DNA of 64,000 nucleotides from Phymatolithon calcareum (taxonomy: Eukaryota > Rhodophyta > Florideophyceae > Hapalidiales), in contig OZ345371.1 in NCBI GenBank assembly GCA_977006965.1, forward strand, positions 124,001 to 188,000, given 5' to 3'. The position numbers and the translations under genes were made by a program. The notes beneath the pieces are model-generated. The model made no database searches. It saw only the letters and a list, made by a program, of their open reading frames with translations, and was not told the origin of the DNA. Below are positions 9,042 to 19,985 of this stretch, piece after piece (the first letter of the stretch is position 1; each line of letters begins with the position of its first letter).

Positions 9042-10034
9042 ATGACGTCATGCTTCTTGCCGCCACTAACATCTGCACTTCGTCGCAACCATCGCCCAAA
9101 TACCCGCATGCTAAATGCATGGCATTCGAACTCTTGCTGCTCGACTTCCTCCGCGTCTGATTCAACTTCTTCGTCGTTCGATGTCCCCGGCTTGATCCAC
9201 GGCGTCGTCGTCGGGCGACCAAACCGCTTTATATTCAATGCAGTAATCCCCGGCCTTGACACCACGACGGCGATAGAAGCACATTCACCAGCTGTTGGCA
9301 AGATTACGGGCTATAACGGCATGCTATCCTTCGGTGTAGACGCTCCAATACGCGCGCTGCTGTCAAAGGCGACCGGACCAGGAGCCGAAAAACGTCGAAC
9401 AAAATTCACTGTAGAGGCTCTCGATATCGGACCGGGATCCGACGTCGACATTCCATTCTTTTGCGGTATCAACCAAACCAAGTCGAACGAGTATCTTGCC
9501 CACTTTTTACGCGCTGGTGCCATTCCGCAGATATTGCCGCCCGGCTTCGAATTGCAGCGCGAAGTGACGGCACCCGACGGTAAATCGCGCATTGACTTTT
9601 TGGCAACCGCTGTTGATGGCCGGAAAGTTTGGATTGAAAATAAGACTATGCTGCGCGCTTTGCCGATCAGCGTCGAAAATCCGGCGTATGCACCCTACGA
9701 TAAAAATACCTCCTACTCCCGTCCGACGCCGGAAAGGCTGCTTAAGCATTGGACAACGTTGCGGGAATTGGCAGTGCGACCGAAGACAAAATCAATAGTA
9801 GTCCTTACACACCTTTTGAACGCGGCCAAGTTTCAAGCATCCAAGCAACGAGTGGGTCCTGTGGCACGGGATTCATCCGCGCCGTCAAAGGCAGTAAAAC
9901 GAATTTTTGATGCGGCAGCGAGTACTGTTAATGCTGGCGTCCGGTTCGTTCAAGTCAATCTAGTGTATGGTCAACCTGATCCCGAAGGAAACACAACGAT
10001 AAGCTTGGGTGACGTCTTCGAGCTTGACATCTAA
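9042..10034 (+). CDS. SfsA-family protein (sugar fermentation stimulation homologue)
   Basis: The 330-residue product starts at ATG 9042. A serine/asparagine-rich leader of about 48 residues precedes the SfsA fold: VVVGRPNRFIFNAVIP at 55-70, HSPAVGKI at 81-88, and a C-terminal nuclease-like half with SRIDFLATAVDGRKVWIENK at 182-201. D185, E199 and K201 give the D...ExK arrangement of PD-(D/E)XK folds. In bacteria SfsA is linked to sugar metabolism regulation and nucleic-acid binding; its biochemical role is not settled, and none can be claimed here. The leader could be an organelle signal (weak). A truncated inverted copy lies at 17360-17845. Confidence 0.8.
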   Translation: MTSCFLPPLTSALRRNHRPNTRMLNAWHSNSCCSTSSASDSTSSSFDVPGLIHGVVVGRPNRFIFNAVIPGLDTTTAIEAHSPAVGKITGYNGMLSFGVDAPIRALLSKATGPGAEKRRTKFTVEALDIGPGSDVDIPFFCGINQTKSNEYLAHFLRAGAIPQILPPGFELQREVTAPDGKSRIDFLATAVDGRKVWIENKTMLRALPISVENPAYAPYDKNTSYSRPTPERLLKHWTTLRELAVRPKTKSIVVLTHLLNAAKFQASKQRVGPVARDSSAPSKAVKRIFDAAASTVNAGVRFVQVNLVYGQPDPEGNTTISLGDVFELDI

Positions 10035-11918
10035 CATCCTGGATAGGTTGGCTCTAGATTCACAGCACTCTGGGTAATGTTCATTCTGGACCTGCGATCA
10101 TGATATCTGGTTCTTCAGCTACTTCTGCTCTTTGAGAATGGCTTGGATGACGTTCAACGGAGATGCCTTCAATTTTGAATTGGGACGTGTCATTAATTGT
10201 CAGTACTTGTACGGAACATAGTCCGGTGAGGTTTTGCCCATGTTGTTCTGTCACGCGGTATCGAGTCTCCATCGTGGCTTGTTGCGCCACCTGGCGGTGA
10301 ATTTCGGCTCAGTTGGTTTTGGCAGTGAATGTTTGGATTGATAGCGAGACTACATGAGCACGACGCTTGGTGAGCGGACTGTGCCTTATATCACCACGTT
10401 CGGAGCCACCTCGTCCGCCACTTAAGTACGACGATATCGGCTATGCCGCTGCTGTCCACGAGATGTGATCCTCAAGGCAGACCTGTTGTGTACGGGAATC
10501 GCGAGTGCGAGAAATTTGTTGTGAATTATCCTTTCGAGAACAAGCGTAGGGCAGCAAGCTAGAGAACTGGCACAATCGGCAGTGGATCAGTGAGGGACTA
10601 TTATGGATGACATGAAGTGATACCAATGGGAAAGCTGGGCTTGGAAATTGGAGTATTCACCTCTCGCCATGCAACCCTACGTTTCGCGCCGGGCAGTGGG
10701 CGACGGGCGATCATGGCGAGGTGCAAAATGGACTAAAAGTGATACCAAGGGTGGAGATCTCCGATCGCCGTGTCACCGAGCCCACCCGGACTGCACTGGT
10801 TGCCGGTTATACCTGGCCTTGTTCAGTTCCGCCGATGTCGAGTTGAGAGACACAGTCTGTGGTAACGGCTGTCGTTGCATCATCTCCCGTGATTGCGAGG
10901 GCCGCGTAGAGCTCGATGTACAGCAAAGTGCATTCCGCCTGGCAAAGTGCGTCGTAGTGCTAGCTATCACCTGCCAATTCGCCCGTTGTGGTGACTGCTT
11001 TCGAAACCCGTGGCACGCCTCGTACTCCCTGTTTTGGTGGTGCGCCTTTTCTGACACGTTTGCCGCGGCATTATCGCGCAGACGATTAAATTTTCCAGAC
11101 TTCACCTCAAGCAAGTTATTTCGCAACTGTTCCTCAATATTCTCAATGCGTCGCATACACAAATGAGCTTCTTAGAATTCTGGTTCTAAGTTTTTAGTTG
11201 CGCTTTGCGACTGTGCATGTATTTAGGATAGACTTTGACGTTCCAAGCAGCTACTGTACAGGTCAAGAGTCCTGCGACACGGATCCATTCTCTTTGAAAC
11301 GTATATCCGGACACGATGACTGAAAGTGTGCACACGCTGCAAAGAGAAAGATTGGCTTTGCTTTTCGAAGCTCAGAGCTCATATTCATCTACACGAAGCC
11401 AAACTCGAAGTGCATGACAGTTTTTAGTTTCGAGGGCTTGCCGAGTTTTGATTTGTATTGGGAGCACCAAGGACAAACAGCATCCTTGTCTGGTCCATGG
11501 CGCTCCCAACACTAACGAATAGTCGAAAACACGATCAGGATCCACGGCATACTATGCCATGCATCCTGACAGTATTTTCAAATAATTCGATCTGCTGCAG
11601 CGTTGCTAATCTTTCGCCTCGGCAGCTCGATAACGACGTTTGGCTCCCTTAGAAAGCCGTGAACGGACATTCGACTCACAGAACCCCCGACGAACGGATG
11701 CGTTAGAATGTGCTGAATTTCCTAAAGTTGTGGCTAATGGTACTCTTTGAAAGCGGTGCTATTGTTGAAGTTCCCTTGAAACGATTGCAGAAATCCACAT
11801 TGTCCTTGTTTCGCCTAGCTAATCTCTCTACAACTGAGTTGTACTACATACTTGTTCCTCTACAGTAAGATGGCACGTCAAAAGCGTGCGTCCAGCGCAC
11901 GCATCATCTAGTGACGCT
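10035..11918. other. No gene recognised
   Basis: Open stretches exist, such as a minus-strand run of 63 codons from an internal ATG near 10272 (METRYRVTEQ) ending at 10081, and 10773-11162 minus (129 codons). None shows a known domain, and several start without ATG. I see no transposon ends here. Confidence 0.3.
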
Positions 11919-12638
11919 CTAGTCGTCCGATCTTTTGTCCTCCTTCACCATCACTTCCATCATTGTCTGGCTTTCCTCTACGCGCACGTGCACCTCCGGA
12001 CTGACAGTTACCTTCACATTACCGTCTCGGCTTCCCACAATCTCCGCAGCCGCAATATCATTTTGCTCACCGTTCCGTTGCGCTAGATCAGATACGAGCT
12101 TGGAAATGTCAGCGCGGATCTCTTCGACAACCTGCTCCATCCGCTTGTACTCCGCCTGGCTTGCGGCAAGTTCAGCAGCAACGCGATTGTGCTCCGCATT
12201 AGTGAATTCCAACTCGGCGGCGAGGGCGGCAAGTTCGGCGGTAGCATGGTCTTCTTCCTCCTTGACGTTTGCAATCATGCAGTTCCGCTCCAAGTTCAGC
12301 ACGTCATCATACACAACGTCGCCGCCGGTCTGGTGCACGCGATCGAAGAGAGTACGGGCGCGCTCGGCGCGAAGTATGCATTCAGTATCCTCGGCACAGG
12401 TGAGGTCGCTGGAGATGCCGCGCACTTCGCAGTATGCCGCGAGAAAGTCTTCTTCCTGCACATCCCGACTCTCGCTCATGCGCAGAAAGGCTTCCGCCGC
12501 CGTCGCCGCGCGTCGATGGCACTCGGACCTGGATGCAGTGTCGAAATCCGCAACGCCGTGCACTTCGATGTAGGCATCGACGAAGCGTTCGGCAGCGGCG
12601 AGGCCGCTCGGATCCGGTGTTATTTCCCTTCCCGGCAT
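11919..12638 (-). CDS. Lineage-specific coiled-coil protein, paralogue 1
   Basis: Product of 239 residues. I chose the ATG at 12638 because both paralogues in this window begin MPGR there, and because a TATA box lies about 65 bp upstream. Residues 63-121 form the conserved core shared with paralogue 2 (AAYCEVRGIS, then LFDRV and DDVLNLERNCM). Residues 126-195 are a heptad-rich, alanine/glutamate-rich coiled coil (ELAALAAELEFTNAEHNRVA). The C-terminal tail is acidic. No known domain was recognised; the function is unknown. The second copy lies about 6.5 kb away in the same orientation (19118-19756). Confidence 0.7.
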   Translation of the reverse strand: MPGREITPDPSGLAAAERFVDAYIEVHGVADFDTASRSECHRRAATAAEAFLRMSESRDVQEEDFLAAYCEVRGISSDLTCAEDTECILRAERARTLFDRVHQTGGDVVYDDVLNLERNCMIANVKEEEDHATAELAALAAELEFTNAEHNRVAAELAASQAEYKRMEQVVEEIRADISKLVSDLAQRNGEQNDIAAAEIVGSRDGNVKVTVSPEVHVRVEESQTMMEVMVKEDKRSDD

Positions 12639-12702
12639 TCTGTGCTTGTACGGATGCAGCTTTTGCAAACAAGAGCAAGGTCGGGTTCGGTCGATCGGTC
12701 TG

Positions 12703-12710
12703 CTTATATA
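12703..12710 (-). promoter_or_regulatory. TATA box of coiled-coil gene 1
   Basis: TATATAAG on the minus strand, about 65 bp upstream of the chosen ATG. This leaves room for a transcription start about 30 bp downstream and a 5' leader of about 35 nt. Confidence 0.5.
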
Positions 12711-13022
12711 CCCCTGCTGGGATGTGGAGTGTGGACTAGCGATGCGGCGGTCGATGGTGCACCTTGGGATGTGTGTGCATCGATGCAGCCGGAGATCATA
12801 CGAGTTTCGACTCTTCCGTACGGTATTCAAAATATTTCAGAAATCTAATATTTTCGATTGCATTTTTTATCAAGATTTATACATTTCCCAAGTGGAATAC
12901 AGATCTGTGTTCTACTTTGTATCAAATCGACTGGGACCTCCGGACTGTATACATGATACAGTCCTCTCCTGTTGACGTCATTAGACTGAGCGTTGCACAC
13001 GATGTGGGGCAAGATATGAACT

Positions 13023-13559
13023 ATGGGCACTACTCCTTGCAGCACATCGATTGATCCTTTCGAAGAAGATGCAAATCTTTTGGTGCGGTTTGGCAAGAAT
13101 ATGCTAAGGACTAAATTAGTACACTTGATACTCACGGATCAATGCACATTGTTGCGAAAAGGAGGGTTGCAGTGGATCGGCTTCCGAGATACGACAATAA
13201 TAACCCAAGGAGGAGATACAGTGCGAAGAAGGTGTGGACTTGGACACCCCACTCGACATATTTACGCCCGTCTTCTCCCGGACGTTCATACCACTGTATC
13301 CCTAGCAGCGCTTCGAGGACTAAAGTATCTTCCATTCTATCTTATGCTTTTGCGAGATGAAGAGCTGTTTGTACGATTCTGTTGGGTACATCATCAAAGA
13401 ATACTTCAAGGTAATACGGAGAGGAGCACAGAAAACGAACGCTCGAGTAATTCTCTGCCTCCTAGACGCACACCACCTGCCATATACACATATCCACATA
13501 CGACGACCCATAAATGCAATTTGCGTACCCTTAGACTCTCGAGAAATGAATCGCATTGA
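13023..13559 (+). CDS. Hypothetical open reading frame
   Basis: 178 codons from an ATG, no domain recognised and no paralogue in the window. Composition is not clearly coding. It may be a chance frame. Confidence 0.2.
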   Translation: MGTTPCSTSIDPFEEDANLLVRFGKNMLRTKLVHLILTDQCTLLRKGGLQWIGFRDTTIITQGGDTVRRRCGLGHPTRHIYARLLPDVHTTVSLAALRGLKYLPFYLMLLRDEELFVRFCWVHHQRILQGNTERSTENERSSNSLPPRRTPPAIYTYPHTTTHKCNLRTLRLSRNESH

Positions 13560-16500
13560 CAATCTCGAGGGGAAGCTTGTTTTCGCTCAATCCGGCCACT
13601 GATTCAGTTGCATAGCTTTCACAATGCAACGCAATCGAATAGATTTCAACTTTAAATATGGAAAAATCCAGTCGTAGTTGTGTAGTGTGACCTTTACGTT
13701 GGAATCGCCTTGAATGTAACGGATTCCCATGCACACCATATCGCTGTGTATATTATCAGCTCACAGTAAACGTATCCATGGATCATGCTCTGGAGGTACT
13801 GCACTTCACGAGAAATACAGTAGCCGGAATTCTCACTTTTTGCATTATTTGACCTAGGCTCCTCTCTACGACAGCTGGGGTAGGGAAAGCTGCAATCAAT
13901 ATGTGGAACAAAGCACAGACAGCCAGAAAATGAGATCCATACAGCCTAACTCTCTTGCTCTGTAGCACCCGTCCATGAGTATTTCTTCATTCGATCATTC
14001 CTGCTCTTTGAGAAGAGTGAGCTCGTGGGCACTATTTGTCACTTGTCCCGCTCAAGCAACATGTTTTAGGATCTTCCGTTATGTGCTTACGTTGAAATAT
14101 GATCTGTAATGCTGAATGCCCGACAAGGCATACAATAATACACAAGGGTGGCACTCGGAGAGGCGCTGGCATTTTATTCCTTGCTCTCCTGCATGGCTTA
14201 CTTCTGTTGGTAGATTTGCACATTCGCGAGACAGTTTGCCGGAGGTAGGTTGCCGACCAGTAGCTCAGTCAAGAATGTTTGAGCACATTGAAGGATAATT
14301 AAAGACTCCGATCAACCATACCTTGCATTTTACCCGAGTGGCACCGATTCCTCAACAATATGCCATGCACAAGTCTTGGGGCGGACTTGCCCGAAAATTC
14401 ATGGCACAGTCTCGTGAATAGAAGAGCTCGGCTGCTTGAACTCAATGCATTTATACCACTACCTATTCTCATTCCCCGTCGAGACTTCCAGCCTTTTGTG
14501 AAAGTACGATTGGAACAAATATTAATGTGGAGTCTTGGCGATATGGTGCAAAAAGACAAGGCTCCTCTGCTTAGCGCTATCATCATTAAATTGGAGTATC
14601 TGCCGATGAAGTTACTGTCAAGAAATTGCAAGAAGAACAGTGTCTATATGACGGCCGAACACCCATACACCGATGATTACATTCTCACAGCATTCCTGAA
14701 CCTGTTCCAGTGGAGACATCTGCAGCGCCTCGTACTTCGATGATATCAGCGCTGAGAAGCCTGATCCTGTCGACAGAGGTCAGGCGACAACTGAGACGTA
14801 CTAGCTTCGGAAGAAAAAATTCTACAAAGCATAGCATTTGGATCGTTTTTCGAAGATCAGCGAATTCCAAATCATATGCCGAACATATGTCATCTTAAGG
14901 GCGCGCGCCAAAGCAGTCTCCAACATTGAAATCCATCGATGACGTACAGTCAGCCTGCAAAAAAGTGGATCAAAGCGTTTGCAGAAGCATGGGGCAGCTT
15001 TTCGAGTTCCAAGAGGCCATGGGCATGCTTCTTTTGCGAGTAGCTGATGTGACACGATCTGGCGGGGTACGAAAACCTACCTCTGACCCGTACTCGGGCC
15101 TCAAGGGGAAAAACACTCCATTGTACTGTTTCTCGCGGAATCGGGTCTTTGTCAATCAGCGGACTTCATTTCGCAAAGAGGGTTCGACATCAGGAAATCA
15201 AATTTTGCGCCAGAAATCAGTGCTCCTGGTTTACGGTGCAATGGAACTTCATCAGGTCCGGATTGTGCATAGCTTCAGACATGGACGTCACTTCGGCAGC
15301 AGATGTCATAGCCGATACGCATGGCGTTGTCGGTATTGCAGAAGTGTGTGTAGAGCATTAACAAAGGCGAGGGAGTGTATGTATGTAGAAGAACAGAAAA
15401 AAGCAGAAACAATCTAGAACAGCAACCTTCAAGGAACGACATCGCCGCGATGACAGCAAGAGATGCATTTGACGAGGTTGTGAAGCACTTTCAAACAATC
15501 AAAACTACCTCAACACTTCGATCAAACTTTTTGATCATGGAAGGAGAATGCCTTGAGTCACAGAGGAAAAGGAAGATATCACGTGACAAGACAAGCAAAA
15601 TGCCAGCAATCCATATGTTCGCAAAGGTGAAACCCAGGCGATAGGGGCTTCAATACATATGTGGAGACTGATAAAGCTCTTGACGAGCTTCTGATATTTA
15701 GCAAGATTCTCATCGGTAGCAAAATGAAGGTTTTTGAAATGCAAGATGCTAAGATATAGTCGATCAGGGAAAAACTAAAACAAGGAAGCTGAGCTCGTAT
15801 AAGCTAGTCTGCACTTGAGGAAGCTTTACCCGTATATTGTTAAGACTGTTAGGCTTTTAAGAATAAAACAGTAAAAAAATTCTTTGCAAGCTCTTGCCCA
15901 TGATGAGGGCAACTGAACCCACTTTTTCGACCTGGTGCACTTCAAGTCCCTTGGGCAAGGAGCTCTAGAGCGAAGGACCATGGACGACGGCTTGAAGATC
16001 ATAAAGAGAATTGGAATGAGCAATACTTGGGATGCCGTTGAAAAGTCCTCTTCTCTTTGTGAATTCGTAGATTTTGCGGTGAAGTGGTTTAATCGTCCCA
16101 TTTTTAGGTCCTTCTGGACGACGAACTGCCGACGGACAACTATCGCATCGTGTACCTGTGCAAATTTTTGGCAGCTATTACGATCAAGCCAACAAAGTAG
16201 AATGAAATTGCAAACGGATTGTAGCCATTGCGCACAGTGCAGGGCGAACTGATGACTTTCGAGAGCAAGATCCCCAGGAAACTGTCCTGTGTCCCGGAGA
16301 TTGTACGCTGTTGGAACCCCATCTCCTAAATCCTTCCCCGCGTAAGCTTGGGAAATCAGCGGCGGCTTTTACAAAAACCTTGCTGCGTGCGCTGGGTGAT
16401 AGGATGTGCGGCTACCCTTCTCGTGAGGGACAGAGCGATTCGAAAGTGCCATGGCGGAGTACTCTGCCGACGTTGAGGAAGTGATGTCAACACCTGTCCT

Positions 16501-17310
16501 TGTGAATGAACATTTGGAACCCCAGGAGGTTTTTTCGGTCCCGGCGTGGATTGCCCATCCGAGGTCTGGCGCCCAATGAGATGGCGAATAGTGTCGGCAA
16601 TCATAATCAATAAGCAAGCGCCGAGAACAACCTACCAGACGCAGACTAGCTCCTCATCGCTTCGCTGCGTAGAATCTGTACCCGCGAACGAAAACTGGAG
16701 GACACCTTCTGTGTGCAAGCCGTGCTGTCTGGCGCTGTCGCCTTCAATCGCAACTGCTTGGTAGGACCGTTGCCTCGATCCACACTCATTCGTTCCGTCC
16801 TCAACCCCGTGACGAAGTGCGCAGGGGTCTGCTCTGGAACAGTTCTCGTGCGACGCGTCGCTGATCTTTCCCGCATCTGCGCATCTTTCGTTTCGCTGTA
16901 CTTACCATTTCTCCGCATCTACTGTGCGCCGCCAGGTCGAGCGCCCGAGCGCCAAGCGTGAGCTCGCGCCCACGGACGCCGTCCGACTTTGAACGGGCGA
17001 GCGCGCGAAGGTCAAGCCCCTGGACACTGCAAGTTTTACCTCCCAGCGAGTACCGGTACTCGATCTCCGTAAAACGTTTACTCCAAGTTACGCGTCTCTG
17101 AGCGCGACCAACATCTTCGTTACGCCGAGTGACTGTCACTGACGTCCCTCGGCGGAGCGAAGATAAATGTTGGTCGTAGCGACTCAGTGCTTTTTCCGTG
17201 TTTTGGTGTTATGGTTTTCGCTTCACCACGCGACGCCGCATCTTCACAGCAATGAGCACCACCGAGTTGGCCGCACATCACCGCTCTGGCACTACCGAAC
17301 TGAACACTGA
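13560..17310. other. Mostly unassigned, with retroposon vestiges
   Basis: No gene recognised. At 15040-15140 a stretch resembling 44640-44745 (CTCGGGCCTCAAGGGGAAAA) marks an old retroposon tail. At about 15665-15880 there is a degenerate F1 copy: the peptide KALDELLIFSKILIG, then a tail with CCCGTATATTG and GGCTTTTAAGAATAAA. Short minus-strand frames at 16356-16610 and 16801-17139 show nothing recognisable. Confidence 0.35.
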
Positions 17311-17359
17311 AGTCTCAAGTATGACCGCCGGCAGGTCGCTCAAGGATGTGAATATCCGC

Positions 17360-17845
17360 TATCTTGGGTAAGATATTTGTTCGACTTGGTTTGGTTGGTA
17401 CCGCAGAAGAATGGAATGTCTTTGTTGCACCCGGTCCGATATCGAGAACCTCAGCAGTGAACTTAGTTCGGCGTTTTTTGGCTCCTGGTCCAGTCGCCTT
17501 CGATAACAGCGCGCGTAATGGAGCATCTACACCGAAGGATAGCATGCTTTTGTAGCCGGTAATCTTTCTCACAGCTGGTGAATGTGCTTCTATCGTCGTG
17601 GTGGTTTCAATGCCCGGGCTTACTGCATTGAAAATGAAGCGGTTTGGTCGACCGACGACGGCGCCGTGGATTAAGCCGGGGCATCGACAGATGAAACAGT
17701 TGAATCAGACGCGGAAGAAGTCGAGCAGCAAGAGTTTGAATGCCATGCATTTAACATATGAGTATTTGGGCGATGGTTGAGAGGAAGTGCAGATGTTAGC
17801 GCCGGCATGCATGACGTCATGATGAAGTAAGAGTGTAGTGGCCAT
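17360..17845 (-). pseudogene. Truncated, inverted duplicate of the SfsA-family gene
   Basis: Minus-strand sequence matches the N-terminal half and 5' flank of the gene at 9042 (for example MLSFGVDAPLRALLSKATGP and the following RRTKFTAEVLDIGPG), including the CCACTACACTCTT and TGACGTCATG upstream sequence. The reading frame is broken at least twice, and the C-terminal nuclease-like half is missing. This is a dead copy from a segmental duplication that included the 5' flank, not a processed copy. Confidence 0.75.
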
Positions 17846-17905
17846 CCACAACCCCATTACTCCTAGGTGAGCTTTTCAATAAATCCATACATATCCCCGC
17901 TACCT
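17838..17905 (+). mobile_element. LINE family F3 3' tail fragment
   Basis: ATTACTCCTAGGTGAGC, then TTTTCAATAAATCC and ACATATCCCC match the 3' tail of the LINE at 51.3-56 kb and of the copies at 41.8 and 56.9 kb. It abuts the SfsA pseudogene. Confidence 0.45.
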
Positions 17906-19117
17906 TGGTTGTACATTTTTCATGTGAGATGAGCCTCGGAAGATACCAAGCTGGTTTTGGAATACATCGTGAGAGCATGGACATACGAAAAGTTCAGTTT
18001 GTCAAAGTTCAAGAAAAGGCTTATGAATGATGGCAAAGCGCAACATGGAGACCTAGTAGACAGTAATAAAACCAGTGGAAGCATTGCCTTTGCATTTGTA
18101 AATTCTGTATGGGCGTTTAACAATAGCGTAAAATCTACCTTGGCACTTTGTTACTTTATCATTCATGCGATTGAGCCTGCTTCCTGCCGACGCACCTGAA
18201 GTTTGTCTCATGAGACTGCAAACGTAGATACTGTCACTGCATCAGCGGACCTTTAGTCGTCTCCGACTATGCTCTAATTGACTCTTCATGATGGATCATT
18301 GACATGGGTCTGAGTATAGAAAAAACAGCTTGTTTTTGCATGTCCATCATCCCAGATAGAATTCTCTTCTGACGCCACAGTAAGCGTGTCACACTCTCAT
18401 CTCCTCCTTCATTACTATCTCTATATCCAACAATTTGTCCATTGCCTGTGTTGTATCCTCCTCCGTTTTCTCGTTCCATTTTGGTGGCGTGGGATTTTGT
18501 TTTATGGCCTCGAATCTCTTTACCGCAACCTCTCAGACGATGGGTTCCGAAGGGGCGAGCGTCCAGTAAAACTGTAGATGCTTTCCCGATTTGATTAGCA
18601 CAGTAGGATTTGCCCGCTCACTCATGTCCAATGGGGTTTTCCGCCTTTCTCTGCCTGGCTCCACGCTTGACAAAGTCGCAGATTCTCTTCCTTCGAGCTA
18701 ACTTTTCACATATTGCCCAGTCGACTTGTCCACATAGAAGCTGACTTTCTTCCATGTACGAGATACCGTTTTGTGCGTATCGCATATCTTTCACTTTACC
18801 GTCTTAATGAGCGAACACATGAGTAATCTATTCTTTTGGAGCTGCATCACGGTACCACTTGCAGACTCTTCCTTTATCTAGATTGCAGACTTGCTTGCAC
18901 TCCTCATTCTATACAACAACTGATTTGTTCCTCTATAGTATGTACTACAGTACAAGCTTGGCTACAACGCATCAATGACGTTGAACATGAATACAGTAAT
19001 AGTACGGACTGTATATCATTAGAACACACTAAGCTCCTCCGTCCACCTCACTTCTACAATCTCCCGGCTCGCCATCACTTCCATCTTCCTCGGGATTCCT
19101 TCTGCACACACAGACAC
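17906..19117. other. No gene recognised
   Basis: No supported gene. Near 18910-19010 several ACTGTA/TACAGT motifs occur, as in the intergenic DNA at 30-38 kb. Confidence 0.3.
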
Positions 19118-19756
19118 CTACGGCTCGGCAGTAGCGGTCACGCACTCAGAAGAGTTGTCCGCAGTCACTTCAGATTCGACTTGCTTGCCCTGGTCAGCCC
19201 GCTCTTCCAAATCCGATGTGAGTTTGGCAATATCAACGCGGATCTCCTCGACCATCTGTTCCATCTGCTTGCATTCCGCCTTAGCTTCCGCAAGCTCTGC
19301 GGCCAAGCGGCTGCACTCTGCCTTAGAGGCCGCAAGCTCGGCCGGGAGATCGACAAGCGTGGCGGTCTCGCTTTCTTCTATATTCCGGCGTTTCGCATTC
19401 ATGCTGTTCCGCTCGAATTCCAGCACATCGTCGAAGACTTGTTCGTCGTTCGTGTGCTGAATACGTTCGAAGAGATCTTTGGCATACTCAGCGCGGCGAA
19501 TGCAACCCGCGTCATCATCACAAGCACGGTCCATCGAGACGCCGCGCACTTCCCAGTATGCAAGGAGAAACTCAACCTTGTGCATCTGGCGGTTCGCTTC
19601 TGCGTCGTCATACGGCTCGATATCCTCGGCGGGGAGTCGACGAAGGGTGGGAGAGGCGAAATCGATGTCGCTAACCAAGCCGTCGACCAATCCGTCGACG
19701 ATGCCGTCGGCAGAGGAAGGGCTGTTCGATTCGCTTGATATCACCCTCCCAGGCAT
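19118..19756 (-). CDS. Lineage-specific coiled-coil protein, paralogue 2
   Basis: Product of 212 residues from the ATG at 19756 (MPGRVISSES). It shares with paralogue 1 the core LAYWEVRGVSMDRACDDDAG, LFERIQHTN and VFDDVLEFERNSM, followed by a coiled coil (AELAASKAECSRLAAELAEA and MEQMVEEIRVDIAKLTSDL). It has a shorter acidic tail. The upstream flanks are also partly homologous: 19960-20100 resembles 12740-12930, so a segment including 5' flanking DNA was duplicated. No TATA box is visible; instead, two hairpins lie 110-230 bp upstream. Function unknown. Confidence 0.7.
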   Translation of the reverse strand: MPGRVISSESNSPSSADGIVDGLVDGLVSDIDFASPTLRRLPAEDIEPYDDAEANRQMHKVEFLLAYWEVRGVSMDRACDDDAGCIRRAEYAKDLFERIQHTNDEQVFDDVLEFERNSMNAKRRNIEESETATLVDLPAELAASKAECSRLAAELAEAKAECKQMEQMVEEIRVDIAKLTSDLEERADQGKQVESEVTADNSSECVTATAEP

Positions 19757-19868
19757 TCTTGCGCTTCGGGGGTGCGAGTCGTGGGAGGATGGGCGGGGTT
19801 CGGTTGGACAGATGCGGTTGATCGGTGTGGCTGTGTTGCGGTGGTGCGGGAAGCGATGGGAAGGTGTG

Positions 19869-19985
19869 ACGATCGCATGAGCATCCACCTCTAAGCCAAA
19901 GGTGGTTGCTCATGCGATCGTATGATCTGCATCTGCATTGGTGTGCTCTAAGCCAAAGTCCACCAATGCAAGAGGAAGATCATAC
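19869..19985. repeat. Twin hairpins sharing an identical loop
   Basis: Hairpin 1 (about 19870-19920) has 20-bp arms with one mismatch, starting CGATCGCATGAGCA. Hairpin 2 (about 19921-19985) has an 8-bp outer and an 11-bp inner stem (TGCATTGGTGG) with a small internal loop. Both have the same loop, TCTAAGCCAAA. They lie upstream of coiled-coil gene 2, in a stretch missing from the homologous flank of gene 1. Confidence 0.7.

Noticed and set aside
10773-11162. 129-codon minus-strand frame as a gene
   Set aside because: It starts with a short basic/helical stretch but then becomes low-information sequence with no domain, paralogue or promoter. Kept only as part of an unassigned block.
18836-19738. 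A 300-codon open frame on the plus strand
   Set aside because: It is antisense to coiled-coil gene 2. The minus strand has a paralogue, a conserved start and heptads, so the plus frame is a shadow of a GC-rich gene.
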